A stretch of DNA of 64,000 bases, from contig NC_065425.1 of assembly GCF_024362695.1 (NCBI RefSeq), positions 377,001-441,000 on the forward strand, in the 5' to 3' direction. The notes beneath the pieces are model-generated. The model saw only the letters and a list, made by a program, of their open reading frames with translations. It made no database searches and was not told the origin of the DNA. The position numbers and the translations under genes are program-made. Below are positions 41,295 to 51,974 of the stretch, piece after piece. Numbering within the stretch: the first letter of the stretch is position 1; the number at the start of each line of letters is the position of its first letter. The DNA is from Pectinophora gossypiella (taxonomy: Eukaryota; Arthropoda; Insecta; Lepidoptera; Gelechiidae).

Positions 41295-41563
41295 CGTTTT
41301 TTTTTGGCCGTGACTTATTGTAGATTTGCCGCAGATGGCATTAACTACTTGGCCGGACAAATGGGGAGCGCTGAAGGCTCTCACCCGGTACAACGTTTAA
41401 GACAACAGGCCTGACAGTGCCCAGTTGGTGAACCTCGGCTCAGGGCGTCGTCTGAGAGGAAAAATATTTGAAAGAATTAATCGACCCTAGTGGGTCGATA
41501 GCGATAAGTGCTGATTGAGGGAAGACGTCGACCACGCCGGCGAGGTCGGTATCGGGGTCCTAT
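41295..41563 (-). mobile_element. RP2 copy just downstream of the transporter
   Basis: Poly(T), gtgacttattgtagatttgc, gcccagttggtgaacctcgg (small deletion), gggtcgatagcgataagtgc, ggtcggtatcggggtcct. Confidence 0.9.
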
Positions 41564-41764
41564 ACTACGTACCACACAACACAACATAGCATCACGGCTG
41601 TCGGTGCAGGGTTGTGACTATCACATGACTAATACATAATACTTAAGTGTTTTGAATGTAACAACAAATTTGTCATAGTTTGCGATCACAGTTGTTGGCC
41701 AGTTTTTTTATAAGCACCCGGTTTTCAACAACAGTTTACAACCAAGGTCGACGCTGGATATATA

Positions 41765-42048
41765 CAGGGTGTTAGTGACATCGTAACGAATACGGAGGGG
41801 CATGATTCAGGCCATGATTCTGAGCTAATATCAAAAGGAATGTTCTGTCGCAAAATTCATGATATTTTTTAGGTTTTTTAAAATAATTTTCATTTTATAA
41901 TTTTGTGATGGAAAATTCCACTTAGTATTAACTCAGAATAATGAGCTGAATATAGCTTTGGGTGTTAGTGAAACCGTAACAAATACTGAGGGGGATGATT
42001 TGCAATGATTCTGAGTTGATATCAAGTGGAATTTCCTGTCGGAAAATA
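41765..42048. mobile_element. Two adjoining MITE-8 copies
   Basis: 41765-41957: left end cagggtgttagtgacatcgt, right arm truncated after actcagaataatgagctgaa. 41961-42048: a second left arm (gggtgttagtgaaaccgtaa) without its partner. Confidence 0.78.
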
Positions 42049-42689
42049 TATAAAGTGCACACACGCCTATATATGCGTGAGTACTACTATGTAGTCTATA
42101 CTATACGAGTAGTACTATATGAATAAGTACATATAAAGTGCGTGAATCTTTATAAGTGTTAACATTTTTTTATAAAATATGATGTGTGCTACTGTTTCAT
42201 CAATTTAAATAAAACTATTTAAGACTACTAAAGCGTCTAGTTGGATGTGGCGAAGTTACGTATGTTTCTGATTATTTGACAAATTGTATTCGTTTATAAT
42301 TATTTTTGTTTAATAAATAAAATTATATTCTAATAAAACTATTTTCATACAAATCGAAAAATCATTCTTTCTCTACTGGATTTTTCTGTCCGCTATAATT
42401 TCCGCATACCTTCGTTATCTCGCTTTTTCCTCGAGGATTAACACTTTTTTTTCTGTCAGTAACTTGTCGATTTTACCCCTGAATAGTTGGTTGAACAAAT
42501 AATCAGAAAGGGCCGTATTACACGTGTCACTACACTCTATTCGAACTTGTTACTGCGGATCACGAGGTAGAGGGTAAGGGTGCGCCCACGCGACACGTCG
42601 TGGGATTCTCAAAGTAACTCTAGCTCTATTCTCATGGTGGTCTCTCAGCCAGCGTACAAATGACGTGTCCTCTCTCTGTCTATAAAAAT
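42049..42689. other. AT-rich, nothing recognised
   Basis: Contains a partly palindromic stretch near 42078-42115 (gtactactatg ... gagtagtac). No gene. Confidence 0.35.
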
Positions 42690-43032
42690 TCAAAAATTCA
42701 AATTCAAAATTCAAGAATATCTTTATTCAGTAGATAACATAGTTACACTTTGAATCGTCAATTTTTACATAACGAACGTCTCATCCGCCTAAAACTACTG
42801 CAGCTTCTCACAACCTGTTATTAAGTAGATGACCAACCTCATCAACCCTGGCGTCAGGGTTATTATTGAGCCGCCACTTGCCCTTGACATGGCTCATCTA
42901 ACGATTACTTACATCAGTAAGTAGCAACCGTGACCAACGGCTTAACGTACTTTCCGAAGCACGGATCACTTTACCTTCGGACAATTGGGTGATCAGCCAG
43001 TAATGTTCTAACTAAACTAGGGATCACAATTC
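42690..43032. mobile_element. LINE-11 fragment then SINE-A (-)
   Basis: 42690-42825: LINE-11 (tctttattcagtagataaca to aactactgcagcttctcaca). 42828-43032: SINE-A on the minus strand without its head (ccaacctcatcaaccctggc, accaacggcttaacgtactt, tgttctaactaaactaggga). Confidence 0.8.
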
Positions 43033-43424
43033 GTAACGGACGCCGATCTCACCCCCTCTGGGTCTTGCTTTAGTCTTAAATGGGCGTAAGCTAAGGAGTG
43101 AGGGGGTGGGGACTATCTGTCTCACTCGCACTTACGCATTAGGCGATAAGCGGTAAGAATGTCATTTTTGTATGGAGTGTCGCGGGTGTGACGTCACGCG
43201 ACGACATCGCAGCGTTGCGACGACGCAACAGCCGTGAGGCCTGCTTTTTAAGGGATGGGCAGCGATGTAAAATTGATATAAGTGGGGGTTCGGGCCCACG
43301 AGAGCAGCGAAAAATCGTGTTCATTTTCAGTTCAATAGTTTATCTGTGAATAATCTTAAAATAGTCAAAAATTTTTGGTGTCGGCTGGGGTGAATTGGAG
43401 TTTTAAGTTTACGCGGTTATTATC
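43033..43424. other. Unassigned; short dispersed motif
   Basis: tcaccccctctgggtcttgc near 43050 also occurs at 58737 and 59970 in similar wording, so a repeat is present. The rest is not assigned. Confidence 0.4.
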
Positions 43425-43718
43425 ATAATTAAAACACATAATAACGGGTTCTTACCGCGTTTAAATGGGGATATGAGACTCCCGATATTTCGACACTGTT
43501 GCAAGTGCCATGATCACGGGATGACTGATGAGATTGGAGTGGAGTAGGTAGATCCATAATTTTCTACGGGCAGACATATCTGTCTACCCTCTTTCTTTGC
43601 CGCTTGTTTATGTTTTTGATATCGGAATGTTCGGAACCATCTGAACTCGCACCAAACTCGGGAGTCTCATATCCCCATTTAAACGCGGTAAGAAGCCGTT
43701 ATTATGTGTTTTAATTAT
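43425..43718. mobile_element. Element with 60-bp inverted terminal repeats
   Basis: Arms 43425-43484 and 43659-43718 pair with one mismatch by eye (outer text ataattaaaacacataataa). The centre holds cgacactgttgcaagtgcca. No coding capacity. Superfamily unknown. A collapsed relative lies at 32567-32640. Confidence 0.85.
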
Positions 43719-43780
43719 GAATTGGAGTTGTCCAATAATATCTTCAATCATGGTCGGGGAGTAACATTCTTATAGTTATA

Positions 43781-44115
43781 TACAGGGTGTTAGTGACAGC
43801 GTATCGTGAACTAGGATCAAGATAAATTATGAAATTCTGATTACTAAATAAAAACAGATTTAAAACTAATGAAAAATATTTTCGTTTCTCAATTTAAATT
43901 ATTTATGAATTTTAATCAATGAAAATGTAATAAGTCCGACATTTTATCACGTTTTTCTATGACGTCATAGTGTGCTTTTTAATACAAATCCCATAGTAAT
44001 TTCGTGTTTTGACGTTTAGTAAAAAGTAACTGATTTGACTAGTTGGAAACTACCCTATACTGAGGGGGATAATTCATCTCATGGAATTTTCTGTCGCAAA
44101 ATGCATGATGTTTTT
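43781..44115. mobile_element. MITE-7 nested in MITE-8
   Basis: MITE-8 start tacagggtgttagtgacagc breaks at 43803. MITE-7 follows (43804-44052: ataaattatgaaattctgat to gatttgactagttggaaact). MITE-8 resumes with actgagggggataattcatc, ending tgtcgcaaaatgcatga. Confidence 0.8.
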
Positions 44116-44154
44116 TTAATTTATTTTAATTTAGTTCTATACTTTTACAATTAG

Positions 44155-44684
44155 AAATCAGAATCATTAATTCAACGTAATTATTAAATGACAAGAAACT
44201 GCAACAACAACACATCTCTTAAATCAATGAGGATATACATTACAAGTTATTTAATAATTAGAGGAAAACATTTACTACCAGATATTTTTATCATTTAGGT
44301 AATCATTAATCTTATAATAAGCTTTTGTACATAAAGTAAGCTTCACATGAGCTTTAAATTTGTTTTCTGACAAATTCAAAATATTATCTGGTATTTTATT
44401 GTAAAAACGTATACGTAACCCCAAAAAGATAAATTTAATTTACTTAATCTAGAATTTTGAATATCAATTTTATTTTTATTCCTATCACAGTTTCTCGGAA
44501 GGAGAGATACATTTTTGCGTACATACGTAATGTTTTCATAAATATATTGACTTGCGACCGTCAGTATATTCATTTCTTTAAACAGCTCCCTTAGAGAGTC
44601 CCGACGACGCAGATTATAAATACCGCGAACTGCTCTTTTTTGAATGATGAAAATAGTTTCTACTTCAGCGGCTCGTCATCACAA
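44155..44684 (-). pseudogene. LINE-4 with C-terminal coding remnant
   Basis: The minus strand from 44684 encodes AEVETIFIIQKRAVRGIYNL, then LRELFKEMNILTVASQYIYE and VRKNVSLLPRNCDRNKNKID. This is the LINE polymerase C-terminus, and it runs directly into the LINE-4 3' region (44155-44375). It shows which coding type LINE-4 belongs to (jockey/CR1 group). The 5' part is missing. Confidence 0.85.
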
Positions 44685-44735
44685 AAAAATACTGCAAGAC
44701 ATTATAAAAAACGGAAATATCATTACAAGGAGAAT

Positions 44736-44875
44736 GGGCGAATCTGATCCAAGAACCTTCACTGATGAGACTTATATCTAATGACAACTTTGCCAGAATC
44801 ATGAGGAAATGAAAGCTTATGAGCTTTCATTACATATAAGTCTCATCAGTGGAGGTTTTTGGACCAAGGTTCATA
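44736..44875. mobile_element. Fold-back element, about 40-bp arms
   Basis: Left tgatccaagaaccttcactg, then atgagacttatatctaatga; right arm is its imperfect inverse (ttacatataagtctcatcag). No coding capacity. Confidence 0.65.
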
Positions 44876-44934
44876 TAAATGTGCCTATTGTCATTTTGGG
44901 GTTTTTTAGAGATAAATAGATAAAATACTTTATT

Positions 44935-45135
44935 GAACACAATGGACACAAAATACAGAGGACAACATATACAGAAAAGCACAACAGGCGGCCTTATTGC
45001 TCATGCAGCAATTTCTTCCAGGCAACCTTAGATATTCGGTTCCATACTTTTTTGAGAAAAATTCTACTCGATATTAACTCAGCTGAATCATTCACCTCAG
45101 CATTCGGTACTAAGGCACTAACATCCTGTGTACGT
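44935..45135. repeat. LINE 3' scrap and MITE-8 end
   Basis: 44935-45040: aatactttattgaacacaat, ggcggccttattgctcatgc. A sister scrap is at 45495-45615. 45059-45135: MITE-8 right end (attctactcgatattaactc, ggcactaacatcctgtgta). Confidence 0.6.
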
Positions 45136-45299
45136 CCATTGGGGAAAAGTAAACGTACCTACTTACTTATTTTAATATATCTTTTTGACACTTTGTTTCT
45201 TTTTAATGGCTTTATTGTTTAAAAATATATTTTAAAAACTGACATTACAAAAATGATTATCCACGATAAGCCGTTTAATCCGTATTAAAAAAAGTTTTT

Positions 45300-45475
45300 C
45301 ACCTTCGTGCTCAGTCAGCACACTGATGATCATTTATAAATGATGCAAATATGAATTCAAAAACAAATTCGAAAATCATAAGTTTATGCCTGTGCTGGTG
45401 CTCGAACCTGGGACTTCCACTGTGAAGTCCCAGGTTCAGGAGACGTAAGGCGTTCTTCCAACTAGGTTACCACGG
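45300..45475 (-). mobile_element. SINE-C head with a perfect hairpin
   Basis: gaattcaaaaacaaattcga, then ctgtgctggtgctcgaacct. The tRNA-like region carries exact inverse arms at 45404-45417 and 45424-45437 (gaacctgggacttc, loop cactgt), which are not part of the family consensus. Confidence 0.8.
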
Positions 45476-45494
45476 CTGGTGAGATTGCGTAGGA

Positions 45495-45870
45495 TAGATA
45501 CAATACAATACGATACAAATACACTTTATTGCACCAAAATAAAAAGAAATAATTACAAAAAGTCTCTTAACTAAGTACATGGCAAATGGCGGCCTTATCG
45601 CATAAAGCGATTAGATAGTTATGTTATGTAAGTTTATAGAGTGAAAAAAATAATGACTTTATTAAAACGTGTGTATCATCACCTCCTATCATCATCCCGT
45701 TTTTTCACAGGGTCCGCTTACCTAACCCGAAGATTTGACAGGTCCGGTTTTTTACAGAAGCGACTGCCTATCTGACCTTCCAACCCGCGAAGGAAAAACC
45801 AGCCCAATACAGGTTAGGTCACATACCTCCGAAAATGCATTTCTCGGGAATGTGGGTTTCCTCACTATGT
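45495..45870 (-). repeat. LINE 3' scrap and SINE-C body
   Basis: 45495-45615: tacaaatacactttattgca and ggcggccttatcgcataaag. 45655-45870: SINE-C (tccgcttacctaacccgaag to tctcgggaatgtgggtttcc), head missing. Confidence 0.75.
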
Positions 45871-46309
45871 TTTCTTCGCCGATAATTTGTTTATGTCACG
45901 ACTACAATTTAAACATAGCACTCAGACACTCCTATACCTAAAACATGCGAGAGTAATACTGAAATAGCAGTAAAACAGTATTCTAGTATTTTTTTCAATT
46001 GCTTCATTCCTCAAGAAGGTTACATGTCTAACATAATTTCCCAAAAGATATTTGTCATCTAACTTTAGCAAGTATGTCTTCGTTGTTATCATATGAAATT
46101 GTTTTCGGGTTTACCTTGGGGACTATGATACATTATGAAGTGTTCTCTGCTCGGGGACTATGTCGAAATGTTGTAGCATAGTCACAAGGACGAAGTATAC
46201 GGTCCTGGTGATCTGATTTACTATAGATAAACGCAACTAATCAGCTGGCGAGACGCGACTGTAAATACGCGTCAATATAAGACATAAAAGGTTTACATTG
46301 ACCAAAATG
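45871..46309. other. Nothing recognised
   Basis: No gene or repeat recognised. Confidence 0.35.
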
Positions 46310-46375
46310 GCTTCTAAAATATTTTTCTTCATATTTCGCGCGAAAACGGTTGGTCACGTGACATTTTGCCCAGTG

Positions 46376-46466
46376 ACGTCACATTTCAATAAGCAAAGAA
46401 ACTGTCAAACAGTATATAACTTGAAACCTGACAGATAGTTTTTATTTTGTGAAATGTGACGTCACA
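46376..46466. repeat. Inverted repeat with CRE-like octamers
   Basis: gtgacgtcacatttca (about 46376) and its exact inverse (about 46451) enclose a tatataa. The core tgacgtca is the CREB/ATF site. It could be a small MITE or a promoter fragment. Confidence 0.5.
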
Positions 46467-46639
46467 CCGGAGCTCAATCATGGCCGCCCGATTTTCGAGT
46501 CTTGTAATACACAGGTAAAAAATCGCATTCTTATTTTGTAAAAAATAATTATTTTAAAATCGTTTTATAAAATGATACTACTTATTGGATAATTATTATT
46601 AAATGATAAACTACTATATCCGTCATATTTTATATTTTA

Positions 46640-46775
46640 TTGTTACAACCTACGAATAAATAATATTTATTAGAATTAATATTATTTATAAAATATGACT
46701 AAATAATATTTATTCTAATAAAATAAAATAAAAATAAAATATTATAAATAATATTAATATTTGTAGGTTACAACT
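46640..46775. repeat. AT-rich fold-back, weak
   Basis: acaacctacgaataaataat at the left and taatatttgtaggttaca at the right, with AT-only text between. The pairing is limited to about 7 solid bases. Confidence 0.3.
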
Positions 46776-47879
46776 ATGAAGTAGCCAATTGGGGATGAGT
46801 GTATAAGTACGTAATCTGTTGTGAGTTTGTATCGAGATATGGCGATTGTACCACTCAGTAAAAACCAGTTCCCACTGTAATTACCCATTTTATATTATGC
46901 TCATTACATACAAGGAACTCCTTACAGAAAATTTAGGTACCTAATACACGGTCTAGATTACTATTACGACGCGCGTTTATGTAACGATTGAGGGGTATGG
47001 AGAAAGCAAGATATGTTAGGATCCAAAGCTGTTCTTACTCTGGTAGGAATAGACGTGCTTTTTGTTCCGTTTTTTTTTTTATTTAAAATAGGCTCGCGTT
47101 TGACCACAATAGACATAATTATATCGTCAGAATCGATAAAATTACCGTGACGTTGCGCATGTTAACGCTATTACACTAGCTCGAGATATTGGTTACCATG
47201 GTTACGTTCCACCGATTTGCCAAGACTACACAATCCTGATCGCCGTGCCCGTGACCTTGAAGCATCGGGCAGGATGGATTGGCAAACGTTATAATATAAC
47301 CAAGCTGCCCCGCCGACGCGATGCCACCTTACGCCACGCGACGCCATCTCGATTCTCGTGTGAGCGTCGCGCCTATAACAAAGTAGGTACTTTACCAACT
47401 TTACGCAATACAACCTCTTAGCACGTCGGAATCTTTCACTAACTTTTTACGAGAAAAACAAAGTGAACGTTAGAGGCGCGTGACCATTTACTAAACGCCC
47501 ACATTGCCATTAAATATAAAATAAAACATGCCTTCTTTCATGCGAAACGGCGATCCATAATGTTAAGCAGTTTTTTATGCTATATTGAGCGTAATCTTTT
47601 CTAGTGATGTTACCGCACACTTCTATTGAATAAGTAGTACCTAATACCTATATAAGTAAGTACATAGGTTCTACTTCGTTACCGTCTCTTGGCAGTACTC
47701 GTTTTTCTAAATTCAAACGAATGCTAATATCCATGTTGGTATAATTATCAATTATTAGATTTATTAAATATACATAATTTGAATTCAGAACGTTATTGTT
47801 ATTTTGTTTTGAATTTCGCCTGAATAATACAACAATCAAGTAGTTAGTTCTAAATTAAAATGTTGATACCGATAAATCA
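46776..47879. other. Nothing recognised over 1.1 kb
   Basis: The 80-codon minus frame at 47171-47413 has no domain. Probably single-copy intergenic DNA. Confidence 0.4.
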
Positions 47880-48095
47880 ATTATTAAATAAATATAGATT
47901 TAAAACTAGTGAATAACATTTTCTTTTAATTCAATTATTTATTAATTTTAATAAAAAAAAAGAAATAATAAATCCGACATTTTATTACGTATTTCTATGA
48001 CGTCACAGTATGTTTTTTTATACAAATTCCGTAGTAATTTCGTGTTTTGACGTTTAGTAAAAAGTAACTGATTTGACTAGTTAGAATCCAGCCTA
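47880..48095 (+). mobile_element. MITE-7 copy
   Basis: gatttaaaactagtgaataa, aaatccgacattttattacg, ttgacgtttagtaaaaagta, ctgatttgactagttagaat. Confidence 0.75.
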
Positions 48096-48604
48096 TTGAT
48101 GAACATGGAAATTAGCATTCGATTGTATTCGAAAAAATCATGACTGCCGAGTGCCGAGGGACATTTAAGATAATTGAAGCACTGTAACTAACTAATCTCA
48201 GCTTCGAGACTGCCCTCAAGATCATGTCAATGTGACAGTTCTTATATAAAAACAGAGACTTGAGCATGATCTTGAAAGCAGAAGGCCACACCTCACTGAC
48301 CTTAATATGGTTTATAGAAACATCAATTTGAAGACTTCGAATCTATAGTGGTACCAAGTTATCTACTGAGTACCTAGTTGTAACTCTGTCTACCCTGAAA
48401 GGGTTTCGAGCGCGAGTATTGTCTATGTATCCGTAGTTTTCGTACGGAATAAAATTATTACCCCTCAACCGGCGAGCGTGGGTGAAACGATTGATGAATG
48501 TGTAACCATGAGAAGTATATCAGGGTCGAAGCAAATGGGATTCCGTAATCGCTGCTTACCCCGTTTGGGAAAAGGCGTGAGTTTATGTATGTATTTAACT
48601 TGTT
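48096..48604. other. Mostly unassigned
   Basis: 48500-48595 resembles repeat V and element Q ends (gggaaaaggcgtgagtttat). Confidence 0.4.
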
Positions 48605-48925
48605 CATCATCTCCCTAGCATTATCCCGTTTTTCACAGGGTCCGCTTACCTAACCTGAAGATTTCACAGATCCGGATTTTCAGAGAAGCGACTGCCTGTC
48701 TGACTTTCCAACCCGACACAGGTCACCTCCGAAAATGCATTTCTCGGAAATGTGGGTTTCCTCACGATGTTTTCCTTCACCGCTGAGCGCGTGATAAAAT
48801 GATCCAAACGTGAATTCGAAAACAAATTCGACAATCATTGGTTTAGGCCTGTGCGTCGAACCTGCGACATCAAAGTGAGAGGCAAACGTTCTAACAACTG
48901 GGTTACAACGGTTTCGGCTGTAGTA
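48605..48925 (-). mobile_element. SINE-C, full length
   Basis: The minus strand starts with a tRNA-like head (acccagttgttagaacgttt; aggttcgacgcac as a damaged B box), then attgtcgaatttgttttcga, the body, and ends ctgtgaaaaacgggataatg. Confidence 0.85.
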
Positions 48926-49144
48926 AACTTGTTTATAAAAATAAAGTCTAGGGCACGTAGCATCACTAGGCGGCCTTTTTAGGGAAACAACCCAGGGATA
49001 TACGCAGCCCGGGTAAAGTGGGCTAAACGGGCATCACGCTGGCATCCTGAGTGGGTAACCAGAGGATAATAATGTAATGCATGTGATCCATGTGGCCGTA
49101 ATAGGGATTAGACTAGACTATAGGTACGCATACATGTGGGATAA

Positions 49145-50045
49145 TGAAATAACTCGGATATTTTTTTAAATGTCTTTACTCCTTTTTATAAACCGAAATC
49201 ATCCCTCCCGTCCGACATCGCACCAAAGACTCTCCTTTCTTACTTTTAAAAACTCACTACGTCCCATTCATTAACCATCCTCCTTTCATATCATAAACAA
49301 TCAAATTCCCATTCATTATCCTAACATAGCATTCTTACTTTCCTACAGCTCGGCCATTCTGCTTTCTGTCTGACCTCAGACTTCCATCCTTAACTCAATT
49401 AACTCAATTGAAATAACTCGGATATTTTTAAAATGTCTTTACTCCCTTTTTATACACACACACCTTATATTAAAACCATAATCATTTTTTTTTTTTGTTT
49501 TGGTTTTCCCCGAAGGGTAAGGCAAAGGGAACTCTGCCCATACAGCCATGTCTGACGTATTTTTTTTCTTGATGATTAATGAAATGATGAAAGGTGATGA
49601 TGATGAAACCTAAGCCCCCACCCTCGGAGTAGACTCCTACTCCGAACCCCAAACGAATTAACTCAAAAGTCCGCATAAACTTTTGAGTTATGAAGCGGCT
49701 TCCCGGCACGAAGCGAAAATAGGCAGATACACTTTGTTTATTGAATACTCCAATATAATAACACTCGCGAATGTCTTCCGACTAACTTAATGCGATCATT
49801 AACCACAAAACACCACTTCGTATTAATTATTTAGATTACTCAATGAAGAAAGCAACTGTCCCGTTCCCGTTTCCCGCCGAAAAGCCTAAAACCATAATCA
49901 TCTCACCCGTCCGACATCGCACCAAAGACTCGCCTTTCTTACTTTTTAAAACTGCCTTACGTCCCATTCATTAACCATCCTCCTTTCATACCATAAACAA
50001 TCAAATTCCCATTCATTATCCTTACATAGCACTCTTACTTTCCTA
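49145..50045 (+). repeat. Local tandem duplication, second unit split by element U
   Basis: Unit 1 (49145-49349) begins gaaataactcggatattttt and contains catcgcaccaaagactctcc. Unit 2 begins again at 49410 and, after the element U insertion, continues catcgcaccaaagactcgcc to 50045. The units remain clearly alike. Confidence 0.85.
49486..49886 (-). mobile_element. Element U, copy 2, with 15-bp target duplication
   Basis: taaaaccataatcat at 49471-49485 and 49887-49901 flank the insert exactly. Poly(T) at 49486 is the tail; the minus strand starts ggcttttcggcgggaaacgg. The frame at 49482-49709 (minus) gives the same 75-residue product as copy 1 with few changes. Unit 1 of the surrounding duplication shows the empty site. 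Confidence 0.9.
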
Positions 50046-50454
50046 CATACACAAGTGCATAAACTCACGCTTATTTCCCACCGGGGTAAGCAGAGAGAAT
50101 GGAATTCCATTTGCTTCGATCCTGACACATTTCTTGCTTCCTCCACATTCATCAATCGTTTCATACACGCACGCCGGTAAAAGTAGATCGTACTGAACTT
50201 TTCTAATGACATCTTGAATTTGGTCAATGTACCCTTCCTTTTAGGTTCCTTCTAGGTCTTCCTCTGCCAGCCCTACCACCAACCTTCGCTTTATATACTG
50301 CTTTCCGTAGTAATAGGCCCGAATAAGTAACGAAGAACGCGTTCAGCTGTTTATGTTCCCAGACAACGGTCGTGTCGTATAAGCCGACACGGGGGTTGAG
50401 TCCTTTCTACAAAATAAATAACGTATTAAAAGATTTACGTATTTATTTTATTAC

Positions 50455-50810
50455 GCTGGTATTCCTTTCGCGGGTTGGAAGGTCAGACAGGCAGTCGCTG
50501 TTGTAAAAAACCGGACCTGTCAAATAGGAAGGTTAGGTAAGCGGACCCTGTGAAAAACGGCATAGTGTTGGGGAGATGATGATTTTTGATGTCATTGTAT
50601 CGTAGCTGGGAGGACTCTAATAAATATTTTTACCTCTTTTTTTTGCTAGAAGGAAAGAGAGGAAGGGGAAGACCAAGAAGAGCTTGCATGGAACAGATTA
50701 AAGAAAAGGTTAACGTCGTGTCTTATAGGGAAATCAAGGGATTGGCCTTTGATAGACTGGAATGGAAAATGCTGCACCGACAAGAGCGTGGCTCTTAAAT
50801 TGATGATGAT
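50455..50810 (+). pseudogene. SINE-C 3' piece and LINE frame end
   Basis: 50455-50580: SINE-C (ttcgcgggttggaaggtcag to acggcatagtgttggggaga). 50650-50798: LINE C-terminus EGKRGRGRPRRACMEQIKEK, then LEWKMLHRQERGS and stop, followed by gatgatgat. This links the KRGRGRPR relics to the MLHRQERGS tail family. Confidence 0.8.
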
Positions 50811-51079
50811 GACCTCTTTTTTTTTCTTTCTCTGGCTTTCTTTATAGCTTATATCGTCTATGTGTTGTATTTGTATTGCGTACGAGTATTTCCTCCAAAA
50901 AAGTTCTATCTACCCAACCATCGAATCGGTACAACATAAAACAATGTAAAAGAAGTAAACTGCGGAATTAGCGGCCCTCGAGGGGCACGCAATAAACTTC
51001 GGGATCCGACCGGCATACAAATCATGCCGCAAAATGGTAAGACGTTGATAGTGTTGGCTGACTACTATCGACACTGGAA

Positions 51080-51310
51080 CTCCATCATCCCCCTACCACT
51101 ATCCCGTTTTTCACAAAACCCGCTTACCTAACCTGAAGATTTGACAGGTCCCGTTTCTTACAAAATCGTCTGCTTGTCTGACCTTGCAACCCGCGAAGGG
51201 AAAACCAGCCCAATACAAGTTAGGTTAGGTTAGGTTACATATCTCCGAAAATGCGTTTCTTGGGAATGTGGGTATCCTCAAGTTTATCTTCACCGCAGAG
51301 CACGTGCTAA
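51080..51310 (-). mobile_element. SINE-C body
   Basis: cgcttacctaacctgaagat, gcaacccgcgaagggaaaac, taggttaggttaggttaca (a local 5-bp expansion), head missing. Confidence 0.8.
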
Positions 51311-51389
51311 AAAGGTTCCTAAACACTCAAGTCTATAGTTGCTATCTCTTCGCACCGTGCGGCCACACAGAGCCGCAAATCGCAAAATG

Positions 51390-51665
51390 TCATAGATACA
51401 TACATACATACACAAACTCACGCCCGTAATCCCTAATGGGGTGGGCAAAGCCACAAGTGATCAAAGACAACTTGCATCCACTGTTGATACGCTGTCGTAA
51501 GCTGGATATGATGAACCTTATGGAGATAAGGGTTCAGCCTATCGCCCATAACATTAGTCCATCATGTTAGAGGACACAAGCCCTCTGTCGGTTTTTACGA
51601 CATGCCCGGGAAGACAAGCAGCTGAACGTGTTCTATGTTTTTTATTTGCTCCCAGAACAGCATAG
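51390..51665 (+). mobile_element. Element Q, inverted relative to 21.4 kb
   Basis: (atac)n edge, actcacgcccgtaatcccta, cgtaagctggatatgatgaa, gacatgcccgggaagacaag, ttgctcccagaacagcatag. Confidence 0.8.
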
Positions 51666-51974
51666 ATGTCATAGATAAACTAAGCTAAAAGAGCTCTACA
51701 CCTTTTTGCCACTACTTGAAGGTCTAGCGAACCTACAAACAATAAAAAAATATTATAAATCCTTTCTACTCTCTTAAGGTTTACTTTGAGTCTGAAGTTA
51801 TTGACGACTTCCTATTTAAATGTTATTTTTATTGAAAAATACATATAAAAAGGAAAAGCGACGTAAGGATATTGTTGTTGAAGTACCTTATACTAAAACT
51901 GTCTTTGCTACTAGGCAATTTAATTCACGTTCTGCCTTTTTGTACAATAAAATAAATAAAGAAAAAAAAAAAAA

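Noticed and set aside
46640..46775. MITE with long inverted ends
   Set aside because: Apart from about 7 bp the pairing is only AT-rich background.
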